Assembly (NCBI RefSeq): GCF_025561445.1
Contig: NZ_CP095096.1
Span: 1,777,822-1,841,821 of the forward strand
DNA: 64,000 nucleotides
DNA from: Staphylococcus sp. IVB6181
Lineage (GTDB): Bacteria; Bacillota; Bacilli; Staphylococcales; Staphylococcaceae
Direction of reading: 5' to 3'
The translations under genes were made by a program, and so were the position numbers. Positions 11,526 to 22,338 of this stretch are shown here, piece by piece; position 1 is the stretch's first letter, and every line of letters begins with the position of its first letter. The notes under the pieces are model-generated. The model made no database searches. It was not told the DNA's origin and worked only from the letters and a program-made list of their open reading frames with translations.

Positions 11526-12833
11526 TCACAATGTTTGCTTAAAATTCTCTAAATACGTTAACGCACGATTTGCTTGTTGTTCATATCTCTCTTTTTTGTC
11601 TTTAATGCGTTTCTCTAATGAAGGCACTAAACCGAAGTTTGCATTCATAGGTTGGAAGTTCTTATTGTTTTTAGCATGTGAAATGTAGTATGCCATGCTG
11701 CCGATCATTGTTTCGCGCGGGAAGATGACTTCTGCTTTGTTTTGAAGTTTATGTGCAACGTTGATACCCGCAACTAAACCGCTTGCGGCACTTTCTACAT
11801 AACCTTCAACACCAGTCATTTGACCTGCAAAGTATACTTTGTCGTGGCCTTTCAATTGATACGTTTCGCTTAATACATCCGGTGAGTTGATAAATGTATT
11901 TCTGTGCATAACACCATAACGTACAATATCTACATTTTCTAAACCAGGGATCAGACGGATGACATCTTTTTGTGCACCCCATTTTAAATGTGTCTGGAAT
12001 CCGACAATATTATACAACGTACCTGCTGCGTCGTCTTGACGTAATTGAACGACCGCAAATGGACGTTTGCCTGTTTTAGGATCTTCTAAGCCGACTGGTT
12101 TCATTGGACCGAACAATAATGTTTTGCGTCCGCGTTCTGCCATCACTTCAAACGGCATACAGCCTTCGAAATACTTTTCTTTCTCGAATTCATTTACTGG
12201 TGCAGTTTCAGCTTTTAATATTGCATCGTAGAATCTATCGAATTCTTCTTCTGTCATCGGACAGTTCAAGTAAGCTGCTTCGCCTTTATCATATCTTGAT
12301 TTCAAATACACTTTATCCATATCGATTGTATCTTTTTCAATGATAGGCGCAGCTGCATCATAGAAGTAAAGCTGATCTTCGCCTGTAATGTCTACAATTT
12401 CTTTAGCAAGGCCTTCTGTTGTTAAAGGTCCTGTCGCAATAATTGTATAGCCTTCAGGAATTTGTTCGATTTCTTCATTGATAACCGTAATATTCGGATG
12501 TGATTTCAACGTATCCGTAATATATCCTGCGAAATCATGTCTGTCTACAGCTAACGCACCGCCAGCAGGCACACGTGCATTATCTGCCGCTCTGATAATC
12601 AATGAATCTAAACGGCGCATTTCTTCTTTCAACACACCTACCGCGTTTGTCAGTGAGTTACCGCGTAAAGAGTTTGAACAAACCAACTCCGCAAATTTAT
12701 CCGTATGATGCGCAGGTGTTTGTTTTACTGGACGCATTTCGATTAAATTCACTTTAATTCCTCTTTGTGCCAGCTGATATGCTGCTTCTGATCCTGCTAG
12801 ACCAGCACCAACTACATTAACTGTGTCTGTCAT
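11526..12833 (-). CDS. trmFO: tRNA m5U54 methyltransferase TrmFO (folate/FAD dependent)
   Basis: Forms ribothymidine at position 54 of tRNAs using methylene-tetrahydrofolate and FAD. It has 435 residues; the N-terminal FAD-binding [18 protein letters not shown] is clear, as is the conserved [10 protein letters not shown] and the C-terminal [16 protein letters not shown] at 12831-12833 follows GAGGAGG. It sits between topA and xerC as in other staphylococci; formerly called gid. Confidence 0.97.
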   Translation of the reverse strand: MTDTVNVVGAGLAGSEAAYQLAQRGIKVNLIEMRPVKQTPAHHTDKFAELVCSNSLRGNSLTNAVGVLKEEMRRLDSLIIRAADNARVPAGGALAVDRHDFAGYITDTLKSHPNITVINEEIEQIPEGYTIIATGPLTTEGLAKEIVDITGEDQLYFYDAAAPIIEKDTIDMDKVYLKSRYDKGEAAYLNCPMTEEEFDRFYDAILKAETAPVNEFEKEKYFEGCMPFEVMAERGRKTLLFGPMKPVGLEDPKTGKRPFAVVQLRQDDAAGTLYNIVGFQTHLKWGAQKDVIRLIPGLENVDIVRYGVMHRNTFINSPDVLSETYQLKGHDKVYFAGQMTGVEGYVESAASGLVAGINVAHKLQNKAEVIFPRETMIGSMAYYISHAKNNKNFQPMNANFGLVPSLEKRIKDKKERYEQQANRALTYLENFKQTL

Positions 12834-12916
12834 TAATAATCCTCCTCAATCAGATGAAAAGAGGCAAGACGCAATTAGCGTAGTGCCGTTTTGTGTCCAA
12901 CCTCTCAACTCTGGCT

Positions 12917-14980
12917 TTATTTTTGAACTTCTTCTTTATAATCGCAATTTGAGCAAACCACTTGGCTTGAACGTCCTTTTTTACGTACCACTAAGTGGTG
13001 GTCGCATTTAGGGCAATCTCTGCCTACTGGTTTATCCCATGAAATATAGTCGCATTCTGGATAGTTCGAACAACCGTAAAAGATTCTTCCTTTTTTAGAT
13101 TTGCGTTCAACAACTTCGCCATCTTTGCATTTCGGACATTTTACGCCGATTTCTTTAACGATAGCTTTCGTGTTTCTGCAATCCGGGAAGTTGGAACAAG
13201 CCATGAACTTGCCGTAACGTCCCATTTTAATTACCATCGGAGCACCGCATTTTTCACAATCTTCTCCAGCCGGTTCATCTTTGATTTCAATTTTTTCCAT
13301 TTCTTTTTCAGCACGTTCTACATCATCTTTGAACCCGCCATAGAAATTTGCTACAACATTTCTCCATTTTTCATCGCCGTCTGCGATTTTATCAAGTAAT
13401 GTTTCCATGTTGACTGTAAATTCGACATCAATGATTTCAGGGAAGTATTCTTTTACTTGTTCATGCACGATTTCACCTAACTCTGTCGGCACAAACCGCT
13501 TACTTTCCAATTTAACATAGTTTCGCTTTTGAATGGTGTCAATCGTCGGTGCATAAGTCGAAGGTCTTCCGATTTTAAGTTCTTCCAACGTTTTAACCAA
13601 GCGCGCTTCAGTATATCTTGGAGGCGGTTGTGTAAAGTGTTGAGAAGGTTCGATGTTTGTCGCAATGACTGTTTCGCCTTCTTCGATAATCGGCAAGCGT
13701 TTATTTTGCTCTTCTTCATCTTTTGATTCCACATATAAAGTCATGAAACCTTTGAATTTGATTGATTGGCCATTCGCACGGAATTTAATATCGTTTTGCT
13801 CAATGTCCATCGCTACTGTATCAATTACAGCAGGTGCCATTTGACTTGCGACAAAACGTTCCCAAATCAATTTATACAAACGGTATTGGTCTTTCGTCAA
13901 ATATGCTTTCATCTCATCAGGTGTACGCAAAGTTTTCGTAGGACGAATCGCTTCGTGGGCATCTTGATCCCCTTGTTTGCCTGATGCCTTGCGATGAGAA
14001 ATATATTCTTTACCGTATTTTTCAGTAATGTAATCTTTCGTTTCTGCTTTTGCATCTGCAGAGATACGTGTAGAGTCAGTACGCATATAAGTAATCAAAC
14101 CGACTGTACCTTGGCGTTTTAAATCGATACCTTCATACAGCTGCTGTGCAACCATCATAGTTTTTCTCGTCTTGAAGCCTAGTTTTCTAGAAGCTTCTTG
14201 TTGCAAAGTAGAAGTTGTGAATGGATTTGCTGGATTACGTTTTTTCTCTTTGCGTGTCACTTTTGTCACTTCGAAATTCTCGCCATCAAGCTGATCCGTC
14301 ACAAATTTTACATCATCTTTATTCTTCAATTTATAAGGCTTGTGCTTATAATGAAGGAATTTTGCTGTGAAAGTCGATTTTTTATAGCGGAATTTCCCTT
14401 CGATTTTCCAATATTCTTCTGGTTTGAAATTACGGATTTCATTTTCACGATCAATCACTAGACGCAACGCAACAGATTGTACACGCCCAGCTGAAAGTCC
14501 TTTTTTAACTTTTTTCCATAATACCGGTGAAATATTGTAACCTACTAATCTGTCTACAATACGGCGTGCTTGCTGTGCATCGACTAGATTACGCTCTAAA
14601 CTTCTCGGCGTTTTAAAACTTTCTTTTACTGCATCCTTCGTAATTTCGTTAAATACAACTCGGTTTTTAGCATTTTCATCTAATTTTAAAATGTTTGCTA
14701 AGTGCCATGCAATTGCTTCACCTTCACGGTCGGGGTCACTTGCTAGGAAGATTTTCTTTGCTTTTTTAGCATGTCTCTTTAATTCAGCAACGACCGGTCC
14801 TTTACCACGAATCGTAATATATTTGGGTTCAAAATCATCTTCAACATCTACGCCCATTTGGCTTCTCGGCAAATCTCTGACATGCCCCATTGAAGCGATA
14901 ACTTTATAACGTTTCCCTAAATATTTTTCAATTGTTTTTGCTTTTGCAGGCGACTCAACTATGACTAAATTATCTGCCAA
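12917..14980 (-). CDS. topA: DNA topoisomerase I
   Basis: Relaxes negative supercoils. The 687-residue protein starts with the Toprim domain ([33 protein letters not shown]), carries the active-site Tyr in [14 protein letters not shown], and ends with three four-cysteine zinc ribbons (CEKCGAP...CSNFPDC, CPKCKDG...CSNYPEC, CPKCDHH...CSNC). The start is TTG (14978-14980), placed by GGGGG eight bases upstream and by the canonical [11 protein letters not shown] good promoter lies at 15030-15059. Confidence 0.97.
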   Translation of the reverse strand: MADNLVIVESPAKAKTIEKYLGKRYKVIASMGHVRDLPRSQMGVDVEDDFEPKYITIRGKGPVVAELKRHAKKAKKIFLASDPDREGEAIAWHLANILKLDENAKNRVVFNEITKDAVKESFKTPRSLERNLVDAQQARRIVDRLVGYNISPVLWKKVKKGLSAGRVQSVALRLVIDRENEIRNFKPEEYWKIEGKFRYKKSTFTAKFLHYKHKPYKLKNKDDVKFVTDQLDGENFEVTKVTRKEKKRNPANPFTTSTLQQEASRKLGFKTRKTMMVAQQLYEGIDLKRQGTVGLITYMRTDSTRISADAKAETKDYITEKYGKEYISHRKASGKQGDQDAHEAIRPTKTLRTPDEMKAYLTKDQYRLYKLIWERFVASQMAPAVIDTVAMDIEQNDIKFRANGQSIKFKGFMTLYVESKDEEEQNKRLPIIEEGETVIATNIEPSQHFTQPPPRYTEARLVKTLEELKIGRPSTYAPTIDTIQKRNYVKLESKRFVPTELGEIVHEQVKEYFPEIIDVEFTVNMETLLDKIADGDEKWRNVVANFYGGFKDDVERAEKEMEKIEIKDEPAGEDCEKCGAPMVIKMGRYGKFMACSNFPDCRNTKAIVKEIGVKCPKCKDGEVVERKSKKGRIFYGCSNYPECDYISWDKPVGRDCPKCDHHLVVRKKGRSSQVVCSNCDYKEEVQK

Positions 14981-15029
14981 AGTAGGATCCCCCTTTGCTC
15001 CAATTAAATGTTCCTTGTTACAAAGATAA

Positions 15030-15059
15030 ATGATAAACGGTTTATTTTACATTTGTCAA
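15030..15059 (-). promoter_or_regulatory. Promoter of topA
   Basis: On the minus strand a perfect TTGACA (15054-15059) is 18 nt from TATCAT (15030-15035), about 50 bases upstream of the topA start. It sits between dprA and topA, so topA need not depend on read-through. Confidence 0.75.
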
Positions 15060-15122
15060 TATTTTAATTTACATGAATATCAACGATTGACATCAATATT
15101 AGTGATAATTCCATCTATTGTA

Positions 15123-16013
15123 TCACTCAATCTGTTGATAATCTTCAATAATATCTTGTGCACAAAGTACAATCTTTGCACCTTCTTGCGCACGCTTTAA
15201 ATTACCGCGTGTTAATGATTGAAAGAGACTGCCCGGCAGCACATAAACATTGCGGTTTTGTTCTAAAGCTAAATCCACTGTGATTTGTGCTCCGCTTCTT
15301 TCCCTCGACTCTGTAATCATCACACCTTGTGCTAATCCGCTGATAATACGATTGCGTTCTGGAAACTTATATTTTTTCGGCGGATCGCTTGGAATATATT
15401 CACTGATAGTTAATCCTTTTCTTTCTATTATAGAACGCACTGCTTTTGTTTCTTTCGGATAATGATGATAATGTCCGAATGCTAAGACACCTATCGTCGG
15501 CATATGATGATGCAATGCTGCTTGATGTGCAAAGCAGTCTCCGCCTTTTGCTAAACCGGAAACTATCACAAAAGGATATAAAGATAAATCAGCCATTAAT
15601 ACTTTCAAAACTTTCTCAGTGTATGCGGTAGCTTCTCTGGAACCTACGATACTTAAGTAGTTCTGTCCGCGCAATAAATCTAAGTTTCCTTTGCAAAACA
15701 AAATCAATGGCGGATCATAAATGTTTTTTAGCAGTTTCGGATAGAGAGGATGAAAAATTGAAATAATCTCGATGTTTGAGTCAGTTAATTTGCGTCGGAT
15801 TTGTTCAACATTGAGCGTACAATAGTTGTGATAATAAGTTGCGGCATAACGTGAAGGAGTATGATTTGAAAAATGTCGAAGATTTGTCATTTTTTCTTTA
15901 AGAGGCAAATCAAAATAATCGGAGTTGCTGCTTAATAATGCATATATCTGCCTTGTGGAATAGCCGGCAAAGCGTAATTTGAGGAGTTCTGAATCGATTG
16001 TTTTATGAGGCAT
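15123..16013 (-). CDS. dprA: DNA processing protein DprA/Smf
   Basis: Binds incoming single-stranded DNA and loads RecA during transformation. The Rossmann-like domain is visible (SIVGSREATAYTEK, VSGLAKGGDCFAHQAAL, EYIPSDPPKKYKFPERNRII). The frame allows an ATG at 16046, but it has no ribosome binding site; the ATG at 16011-16013 (MPHKTIDSELLKL) follows AGGAAAG, giving 296 residues, and is preferred. It is a single gene between sucD and topA. Confidence 0.93.
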   Translation of the reverse strand: MPHKTIDSELLKLRFAGYSTRQIYALLSSNSDYFDLPLKEKMTNLRHFSNHTPSRYAATYYHNYCTLNVEQIRRKLTDSNIEIISIFHPLYPKLLKNIYDPPLILFCKGNLDLLRGQNYLSIVGSREATAYTEKVLKVLMADLSLYPFVIVSGLAKGGDCFAHQAALHHHMPTIGVLAFGHYHHYPKETKAVRSIIERKGLTISEYIPSDPPKKYKFPERNRIISGLAQGVMITESRERSGAQITVDLALEQNRNVYVLPGSLFQSLTRGNLKRAQEGAKIVLCAQDIIEDYQQIE

Positions 16014-16179
16014 ATCTTTCCTGCTTTCTATGTTGTTTGATGTCATTATACATAGAAATCAATATTTCAGACAACACTTTTCTGATTAGAACCTAATGTT
16101 AGGAGTTTCTACTATTATATGTAAGTAAAACGATAAATTAATCTATAGCTATAGGAATACTCAAGTATGAAAATGAAAA

Positions 16180-16213
16180 GACACAGATTTGCGAAACAAT
16201 GCAAACCTGTGTC
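16180..16213 (-). terminator. Terminator after sucD
   Basis: Stem of 13 positions with one mismatch (gacacag-a-tttgc, 16180-16192, against gcaaa-c-ctgtgtc, 16201-16213) and an 8-nt loop, followed on the minus strand by TTTTCATTTTC. Confidence 0.8.
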
Positions 16214-16239
16214 TGACTCTCTATTTATTTCAACGCAGC

Positions 16240-17154
16240 TTATGCGTCTTTTTTAACTGTTAATAATTGTTCGTAGATACCCGCTTCTTTTGCCGCTTCA
16301 ATTAAAGTTGAACCGATTTCAGAAGGTGTATCTGCTGTTTTAACACCATTTTCATTGAGTGTTTTGATTTTTTCTTTAGCAGTACCTTTACCGCCAGAAA
16401 TAATCGCACCAGCATGGCCCATACGTTTACCTGGAGGGGCTGTTTGACCTCCGATGAAGCCTACAACTGGTTTAGTCATGTTAGCTTTAATCCATTCAGC
16501 CGCTTCTTCCTCAGCAGTACCGCCGATTTCACCGATCATTACAACAGCTTTTGTATCTTCATCTTTATTGAATGCATCTAATACATCGATGAAGTTTGTA
16601 CCGTTGACTGGGTCGCCACCGATACCAACAGCTGAAGTTTGTCCGATTCCTTCTTCAGTTAATTGATGCACTGCTTCGTAAGTTAATGTACCAGAACGTG
16701 ATACAACACCTACATGGCCTTTTTTGTGGATATAGCCAGGCATAATTCCGATTTTGCAATCATCTGGAGAGATAACACCTGGGCAGTTTGGTCCGATTAA
16801 ACGTGTATGTTTATCTTCTAAATAACGTTTAACTTTAACCATATCAAGAACAGGAATGTGTTCTGTGATACAAATTGCTAAATCTAATTCAGCATCTGCA
16901 CATTCTAAAATTGCGTCAGCCGCAAATGGAGCTGGAACGTAAATTACTGAAACGTTTGCTCCTGTTTCTTTTTTCGCTTCTTCTACAGTGTTGAATACTG
17001 GTACGCCTTCAACTACTTGACCGCCTTTACCAGGTGTAACACCTGCAACGATTTGAGTACCGTATTCAAGCATTTGTTTCGTATGGAAAAGGGCTGTAGA
17101 CCCAGTGATACCTTGTACAATTACTTTTGTGTTCTTATCAACATATACGCTCAT
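16240..17154 (-). CDS. sucD: Succinyl-CoA ligase, alpha subunit
   Basis: TCA-cycle enzyme converting succinyl-CoA to succinate with nucleotide triphosphate formation. The 304-residue alpha subunit shows the CoA-binding N terminus ([11 protein letters not shown]) and the phosphohistidine loop in [19 protein letters not shown] at 17152-17154 follows AAGGATGAG at a slightly long distance. It lies 20 nt after sucC and ends at a strong terminator. Confidence 0.97.
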   Translation of the reverse strand: MSVYVDKNTKVIVQGITGSTALFHTKQMLEYGTQIVAGVTPGKGGQVVEGVPVFNTVEEAKKETGANVSVIYVPAPFAADAILECADAELDLAICITEHIPVLDMVKVKRYLEDKHTRLIGPNCPGVISPDDCKIGIMPGYIHKKGHVGVVSRSGTLTYEAVHQLTEEGIGQTSAVGIGGDPVNGTNFIDVLDAFNKDEDTKAVVMIGEIGGTAEEEAAEWIKANMTKPVVGFIGGQTAPPGKRMGHAGAIISGGKGTAKEKIKTLNENGVKTADTPSEIGSTLIEAAKEAGIYEQLLTVKKDA

Positions 17155-17174
17155 CTTAGTGTCTCATCCTTTCC

Positions 17175-18341
17175 TTAGACTTCTTTGACAAGTTTGACAA
17201 TTTTTTGAGCGCCTTCAGCCATTGTTGCTGCCGGCTCAATTGCTAAACCTGAATCTTTTAAGATTTGTTTACCTAACTCAACGTTTGTACCTTCAAGACG
17301 TACTACTAAAGGCAATGTTAAGTCTACTTCTTTAACTGCTGCTACGATACCTTCTGCGATAATGTCGCAACGCATGATACCACCGAAGATATTTACAAAG
17401 ATACCTTTAACATGATCATCGCCTAAGATGATTTTGAATGCTTCAGTAACTTTTTCTTTCGTAGCGCCGCCGCCTACGTCTAAGAAGTTTGCAGGATGGC
17501 CTCCGAAGTGATTGATTGTATCCATTGTTGCCATAGCTAAGCCGGCACCGTTAACCATACAACCGATGTCGCCATCTAAAGCAATGTAAGATAAATCGTA
17601 TTTAGAAGCTTCGATTTCTTTTGGATCTTCTTCTTCTAAATCACGGAATTCTAAAATGTCTTTGTGTCTGAATAATGCGTTATCGTCAAAGTTGATTTTA
17701 GCATCTAATGCTAAAACATCTCCGTCGCCTGTAGTTACAAGCGGGTTGATTTCAACGATAGAAGCATCTTTTTCGATAAATACATTGTATAAAGCGATTA
17801 AGAATTTAGCCGCTTTGTTGATTGATTCTTTTGGAATATTGATATTGAAAGCAATACGACGTGCTTGGTATGGTGCTAAACCAACAACAGGATCGATAGT
17901 TTCTTTGAAGATTTTTTCTGGTGTTGAAGCCGCTACTTCTTCAATTTCAGTACCGCCTTCTTCAGATGCCATTAAAGTAACGCGATCTGTCGCACGGTCA
18001 ATAACGAAACCTACGTAATATTCTTTTTGAATATCGCAGCCTTCTTCAATATATAAACGTTTAACTTCTTTACCTTGTGGTCCAGTTTGGTGAGTTACAA
18101 GAGTTTTACCTAATAATTCTTTAGCGTAAGCTTCCACTTCTGATAATGACTTAGCGATTTTAACACCGCCAGCTTTACCTCTACCCCCAGCGTGGATTTG
18201 TGCTTTTACAACATAAACATCAGTGTCTAATTCTTTAGCTTTTTCTACTGCTTCGTCAACAGTGAATGCTACACGTCCTTCTGGAACTGGAACGCCCATT
18301 GAACGAAAGATTTGTTTTCCTTGATACTCGTGGATATTCAT
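17175..18341 (-). CDS. sucC: Succinyl-CoA ligase, beta subunit
   Basis: ATP-grasp partner of SucD; 388 residues beginning [20 protein letters not shown], with the ATP-grasp domain ([15 protein letters not shown]) and the C-terminal ligase domain ([17 protein letters not shown]). ATG at 18339-18341 follows CAGGAGG. The promoter just upstream contains a catabolite-response-like element, consistent with CcpA control of TCA genes known in S. aureus and Bacillus. Confidence 0.97.
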   Translation of the reverse strand: MNIHEYQGKQIFRSMGVPVPEGRVAFTVDEAVEKAKELDTDVYVVKAQIHAGGRGKAGGVKIAKSLSEVEAYAKELLGKTLVTHQTGPQGKEVKRLYIEEGCDIQKEYYVGFVIDRATDRVTLMASEEGGTEIEEVAASTPEKIFKETIDPVVGLAPYQARRIAFNINIPKESINKAAKFLIALYNVFIEKDASIVEINPLVTTGDGDVLALDAKINFDDNALFRHKDILEFRDLEEEDPKEIEASKYDLSYIALDGDIGCMVNGAGLAMATMDTINHFGGHPANFLDVGGGATKEKVTEAFKIILGDDHVKGIFVNIFGGIMRCDIIAEGIVAAVKEVDLTLPLVVRLEGTNVELGKQILKDSGLAIEPAATMAEGAQKIVKLVKEV

Positions 18342-18379
18342 TCTCCATCCTCCTGTTTCTTAGGTTAAGTACACTGTTA

Positions 18380-18408
18380 ATTATAGAAAATGAAAGCGCT
18401 ATTGTAAA
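18380..18408 (-). promoter_or_regulatory. Promoter of sucCD with a cre-like site in the spacer
   Basis: On the minus strand TTTACA (18403-18408) and a perfect TATAAT (18380-18385) are 17 nt apart. The spacer holds TGAAAGCGCTATTG (18391-18404 on the plus strand), close to the CcpA cre consensus TGWAARCGYTWNCW with the second-half C missing. A CcpA molecule bound there would block RNA polymerase. An alternative TTGACA lies 18-19 nt upstream of TACAAT, overlapping the same element. Confidence 0.65.
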
Positions 18409-18523
18409 CTGAAAGAGGCTTATTTTGTCAATTTTGTTAATTTTTTAATTATCCCTTGAAACCTTGGTAGATATGAGATTGTAACTATTATAGTAGTTTT
18501 TCAAATTACTCTGAATATTACAC

Positions 18524-18560
18524 AAGGCTGGCACCAATTTTTACAATTTGCACCAACCTT
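18524..18560 (-). terminator. Hairpin after rnhB (possible terminator)
   Basis: An 11-bp stem including G-U pairs (aaggctggcac 18524-18534, gcaccaacctt 18550-18560) follows the rnhB stop directly. On the minus strand no U-tract follows it, so termination may be weak; on the plus strand it is followed by TTATTTTC. Confidence 0.45.
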
Positions 18561-18564
18561 ATTT

Positions 18565-19341
18565 TCAATCATTTTTAGTTGTAAGTGATTTAATCGGTTC
18601 AAAAGATTTTCTGTGTTCTGGAGTAACCCCAAGCTTATCTATTCCTGCTAGATGTGCTTTTGTGCCATAGCCTACATTATGTTCAAAATCATAACCTGGA
18701 TATTCTGCACTTAATTCACGCATATAAGCATCACGATATTCTTTTGCCATAATACTCGCAGCTGCGATTGAAACACTTTTTGCGTCCCCTTTGATAATCG
18801 AAGTTTGCGCAATATCTAATGGCAGCTCCATCGCATCTATCAAAAGATGCGTCGGTTGTTTTGGCAAAGCTTCTATCGCTCGCATCATTGCGACTTGAGT
18901 CGCTTGATAAATATTCAAGTCGTCAATTTCTTCAGGTGTTGCCAAACCATAAGCATACGTCGCGTTTTGTTCAAGTGCTGCTTTAAGTTCCAGTCTTTTA
19001 GCAGGTGAAACTTTTTTCGAATCATCTAATCCATAATAAGCATGACCCGCGTTTAAGATCTCAGCACATGCGACAACCGGACCTGCTAATGGTCCTCTGC
19101 CGACTTCATCGATCCCGCAGATTACAGCTTGTGCATCTTGAGACAATATTTCATTTTCATACTCTGACATCGTTTCATATTTGTCTATCAGTGCTTGTGC
19201 TTTTAAGAGTTGTTTCCTGCGGCTTAAAAGCGCTTGTTGTACACCTTTTCTAGTATCTTGGTTCCATTCATGTGCATCCAGTACTTCTATACTGTCAATA
19301 GATTGAAGCAAGGCTTTGATTTCTTTAATCGACTGTCCCAT
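18565..19341 (-). CDS. rnhB: Ribonuclease HII
   Basis: Removes RNA from RNA-DNA hybrids, including single ribonucleotides. The 258-residue protein has the catalytic [18 protein letters not shown] (first Asp-Glu pair) and [18 protein letters not shown] downstream, preceded by an N-terminal extension of about 70 residues typical of Firmicute RNase HII. Its ATG overlaps the rbgA stop (TAATG), so translation is coupled. Confidence 0.96.
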   Translation of the reverse strand: MGQSIKEIKALLQSIDSIEVLDAHEWNQDTRKGVQQALLSRRKQLLKAQALIDKYETMSEYENEILSQDAQAVICGIDEVGRGPLAGPVVACAEILNAGHAYYGLDDSKKVSPAKRLELKAALEQNATYAYGLATPEEIDDLNIYQATQVAMMRAIEALPKQPTHLLIDAMELPLDIAQTSIIKGDAKSVSIAAASIMAKEYRDAYMRELSAEYPGYDFEHNVGYGTKAHLAGIDKLGVTPEHRKSFEPIKSLTTKND

Positions 19342-20210
19342 TATTTGATTTCATCTGCCATCTCTTTATAAATATCAAAACTTTGTGTACCTAATTTGGC
19401 ATTTCTGATGTCATTAATCAGCAATTCAATTACCGCTTCATAATCCACTTCATTTCCGCGCTGCAATAATCCGCGTCTGCGTCCTATCGCATCAAACCAC
19501 TCTAGATTTTCTGCTTCAGCATCCAAATCCACATTATAATGCTTTTGCAGAGCTTCAATTGCATGTGCTTTATAAAACTCTAATCCATAAATCGCAACAT
19601 CATCCAAATGCACAATACTGTCTTTGATTGCACCTGTTAAGCTTAATTTCTTACCGACAATCTGATCTTCGAATTTCGGCCAAAGAATTCCCGGTGTATC
19701 TAACAGTTGAAGCGACTTTCCGACTTTAATCCATTGCTGCTGCTTGGTAACGCCTGGAGTATTACCTGTTTTCGCAATCGCTTTATTTGCTAGTTTATTA
19801 ATTAAAGTAGATTTCCCTACATTCGGAATACCGACAATCATGGCACGAATTGCTCGCGGTTTTAAACCTTTTGCTTTATCACGTTCGAACTTTTCTTTTG
19901 TTGCTTCAATTGCAGCTTGCTCTACTTGTTTTAAACCCTTGCCATGCTTAGCATCTACAGCTACTGGGAAATAACCTTTACCTTTGAAATATTCTTCCCA
20001 TTTGGCTAATTCATTTAAATTTGCCATATCTTTTTTATTCATAATCACCACACGCGGCTTATTTTGAATAACTTCATCAATCATCGGGTTTCTTGAGCTA
20101 TAAGGAATACGTGCGTCTACCAATTCAAAAACAACATCAACCTTCTTTAATTGTTCAGACACTTCACGTTTCGCTTTCGCCATATGCCCTGGATACCATT
20201 GAATTACCAT
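19341..20210 (-). CDS. rbgA: Ribosome biogenesis GTPase RbgA (YlqF)
   Basis: Circularly permuted GTPase needed for late 50S assembly. Motif order is permuted: NKKD (G4, about residue 58) comes before the P-loop GIPNVGKST (about 128) and DTPG (about 173). The 289-residue protein begins [16 protein letters not shown], the family signature. ATG at 20208-20210 follows AAGGTGATG. It is the last core gene before the accessory region, whose nearest terminator faces it. Confidence 0.96.
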   Translation of the reverse strand: MVIQWYPGHMAKAKREVSEQLKKVDVVFELVDARIPYSSRNPMIDEVIQNKPRVVIMNKKDMANLNELAKWEEYFKGKGYFPVAVDAKHGKGLKQVEQAAIEATKEKFERDKAKGLKPRAIRAMIVGIPNVGKSTLINKLANKAIAKTGNTPGVTKQQQWIKVGKSLQLLDTPGILWPKFEDQIVGKKLSLTGAIKDSIVHLDDVAIYGLEFYKAHAIEALQKHYNVDLDAEAENLEWFDAIGRRRGLLQRGNEVDYEAVIELLINDIRNAKLGTQSFDIYKEMADEIK

Positions 20211-20287
20211 GATTCATCACCTTTCATTTATAACGTTCTTATTCATTCGCATTCTCTTTATTATACTATATTTTGAGAGTCATGAAA

Positions 20288-20328
20288 AAATGAAAAATAG
20301 GACCTGAAACCATTGCAGTTCCAGATCC
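20288..20328 (-). terminator. Terminator after the esterase gene
   Basis: An 11-bp stem with G-U pairs (ggacctgaaac 20300-20310, gttccagatcc 20318-20328) is followed on the minus strand by TATTTTTCATTTTTT. It separates the accessory esterase/BCCT operon from rbgA. Confidence 0.8.
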
Positions 20329-20334
20329 ATATTT

Positions 20335-22335
20335 TTATACAAAGTTACGTTTATACTTTTTGCGCCATTCTTTTTCAAAACATTGTTCACCATTGTTATA
20401 AGCAACAAGTTGATTAAATAAATAGAAGTATTCTTCATCACACCACATATCGCTGATGGTTTCGACTTTAGTATCTATATCGTCATCTTTAACAATGACA
20501 TCCCATGTACATCTTACGTGTGCTGATAACGGGTCATCTTCAATAATAATGAAATCATTATAATTCTCTGTACCGTAAGTAATATTAAGGTGCGGTAAGT
20601 TTCTTAACCCCTCATCAGAGTAATCCGCTAATACCCATTTGTCTTCTGTTAATTTTTTGATGACATCTCTTGTTCTGCTGCCTTCTCTAATCACTTCTTT
20701 TTCTAATGGTTCAGCTGTTTCTGAATTCGGATAGTTTAATGTGACAGGTTCAAATTTGTTAACATGCGGCAATTCAACTTTCGAATGTTCCAAGTCCACA
20801 TCTAAGTTCACCATCTCAGGCGAAGGCCAAACTTGCGGCCAGTATGTCGGGGACATAGTTATCTCAAGATGATGTCCCTTCGGCAGCTGATAACCGACAA
20901 CATCTAACGGGAATTCTACATCCACATATTGATCTGTCGGTAAAGCTTCAGGGAATTCATGACTCTGATAATGGTTAATATTAAATTGTCCTCTTGTAAT
21001 TAATGTTTTCTTGCCGTTAGGGTGTACATCTGAAAGCCGAACATGAATGTTTGCTTGTTCTTTATCTGATTTCACCCTTAATTTTGCGATAGGCATACCA
21101 ATTATATTGATTGGTTCATCAAACCTTTTACAAGAAATCGTAGTAGCTAATGCATTATCAATTGTTTGATCGTCAGGTAAATCGCCTTCTTGGCCAAATG
21201 GACAAAATACACCTGAATAAAGTCCATGATGCTGGCAATTCAACAATCTGACAGAACCCTCTAAATCTTTCAAAATATCTTGATGTTCCACTTTTTCATG
21301 ATATAAATCCATCCACTCTCCAGAGCGGTATGCATATGAAGTTTTAGGTTCAACAGAATCTTGCAGATAAACTAAAAACTCATCTTGGTGTGCTTCATAA
21401 TCTGGATTTTCCATCCATTTATCCAGCCATTCCAACACTTCTTGCAGGTAACCGATTTGAGGTCCAGGAATTGCAAGGTCTGGGAACTCATGCGCCCAAG
21501 GTCCGACTATTGCCTTTTTAGGTACATTTAAATTTTCCATCAAGCGAAATAGTGCGTTCGGATATGCATCTGCCCAACCGCTCATCGTCAGCACAGGTAT
21601 GTTGATATCCGAATAATCTTCATTGACTGAACCATGTTTCCAATAACTGTTTCTCGTTTGATTTTCTACCCATCTTTCCACAAACGGCGGTGTTTTATCT
21701 AATCTGTCGATCCACATATCATACCAGCGATCGCCTACAAATTTAGGAAACGGCGGACGTGCATTATATGCAAACATTGTTGATGCCCACCAAAGCATAT
21801 CTGATGCCATCATAGTGCCGCCGCGATAATGCACATCACCAGCATATCTGTCATCAGTAGAACATAATGTAATAATTGTTTTTAACGCTTTAGGACGTCT
21901 CGCAGCAATTTGCAGACCATTGAATCCTCCCCAGGATTTTCCAATCATAGCCACTGAGCCGTTGGACCAAGGCTGTTTTGCAATCCATTCGATAATCTCT
22001 ATACCATCATCTTGTTCGACTTTAGGATATTCATCATCGATAATGCCTTCTGAATCGCCAGTTCCTCTTATATCCACTCTGACAGATGTATAACCGTGTC
22101 CTGCAAAGTACTTATGTCTTATTTCATCGCGCAAAGCAGTAAAATCATCTTTTCTGTACGGTAAATATTCTAAGACAGTACCTTTATTCTTACCTTCCAT
22201 CACAGGCGCCCAAATTTTTGCTGAAAGTTTTGTGCCGTCTGACATAGTTATCCATGTATGATGTGTAATTTCAACTTCATAAGGCATATCTTTCACAATA
22301 TTAATCTTGTTATAATCTACATCAAATACTCCCAT
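20335..22335 (-). CDS. CocE/NonD-family hydrolase (acyl esterase / X-Pro peptidase-like)
   Basis: Predicted alpha/beta-hydrolase of the CocE/NonD (S15-like) family, 666 residues. The nucleophile Ser is in GKSWGG (Ser134), the acid Asp in MSGWADAYPNA (Asp256), and the His in VGPWAHEF (His282); the C-terminal jelly-roll domain (about 370-570) is also present. No signal peptide, so it is cytoplasmic. ATG at 22333-22335 has AGGAGG and follows the BCCT transporter stop by 3 nt, so the two are one operon. Family members cleave acyl esters or proline-containing peptides. The pairing with a quaternary-amine transporter suggests an imported ester or amide of choline, carnitine or betaine, but that is inference. 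Confidence 0.85.
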   Translation of the reverse strand: MGVFDVDYNKINIVKDMPYEVEITHHTWITMSDGTKLSAKIWAPVMEGKNKGTVLEYLPYRKDDFTALRDEIRHKYFAGHGYTSVRVDIRGTGDSEGIIDDEYPKVEQDDGIEIIEWIAKQPWSNGSVAMIGKSWGGFNGLQIAARRPKALKTIITLCSTDDRYAGDVHYRGGTMMASDMLWWASTMFAYNARPPFPKFVGDRWYDMWIDRLDKTPPFVERWVENQTRNSYWKHGSVNEDYSDINIPVLTMSGWADAYPNALFRLMENLNVPKKAIVGPWAHEFPDLAIPGPQIGYLQEVLEWLDKWMENPDYEAHQDEFLVYLQDSVEPKTSYAYRSGEWMDLYHEKVEHQDILKDLEGSVRLLNCQHHGLYSGVFCPFGQEGDLPDDQTIDNALATTISCKRFDEPINIIGMPIAKLRVKSDKEQANIHVRLSDVHPNGKKTLITRGQFNINHYQSHEFPEALPTDQYVDVEFPLDVVGYQLPKGHHLEITMSPTYWPQVWPSPEMVNLDVDLEHSKVELPHVNKFEPVTLNYPNSETAEPLEKEVIREGSRTRDVIKKLTEDKWVLADYSDEGLRNLPHLNITYGTENYNDFIIIEDDPLSAHVRCTWDVIVKDDDIDTKVETISDMWCDEEYFYLFNQLVAYNNGEQCFEKEWRKKYKRNFV

Positions 22336-22338
22336 TGA

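Noticed and set aside
12834-12916. Terminator between topA and trmFO
   Set aside because: Only a weak, interrupted stem (AGAGG with CCTCT around a GCGT/ACGC hairpin) and a four-U tail are present; too poor to list.
20211-20334. Direct repeats or att sites at the edges of the accessory region
   Set aside because: Only ordinary terminators are found at the two ends; no matching repeats were seen by eye.
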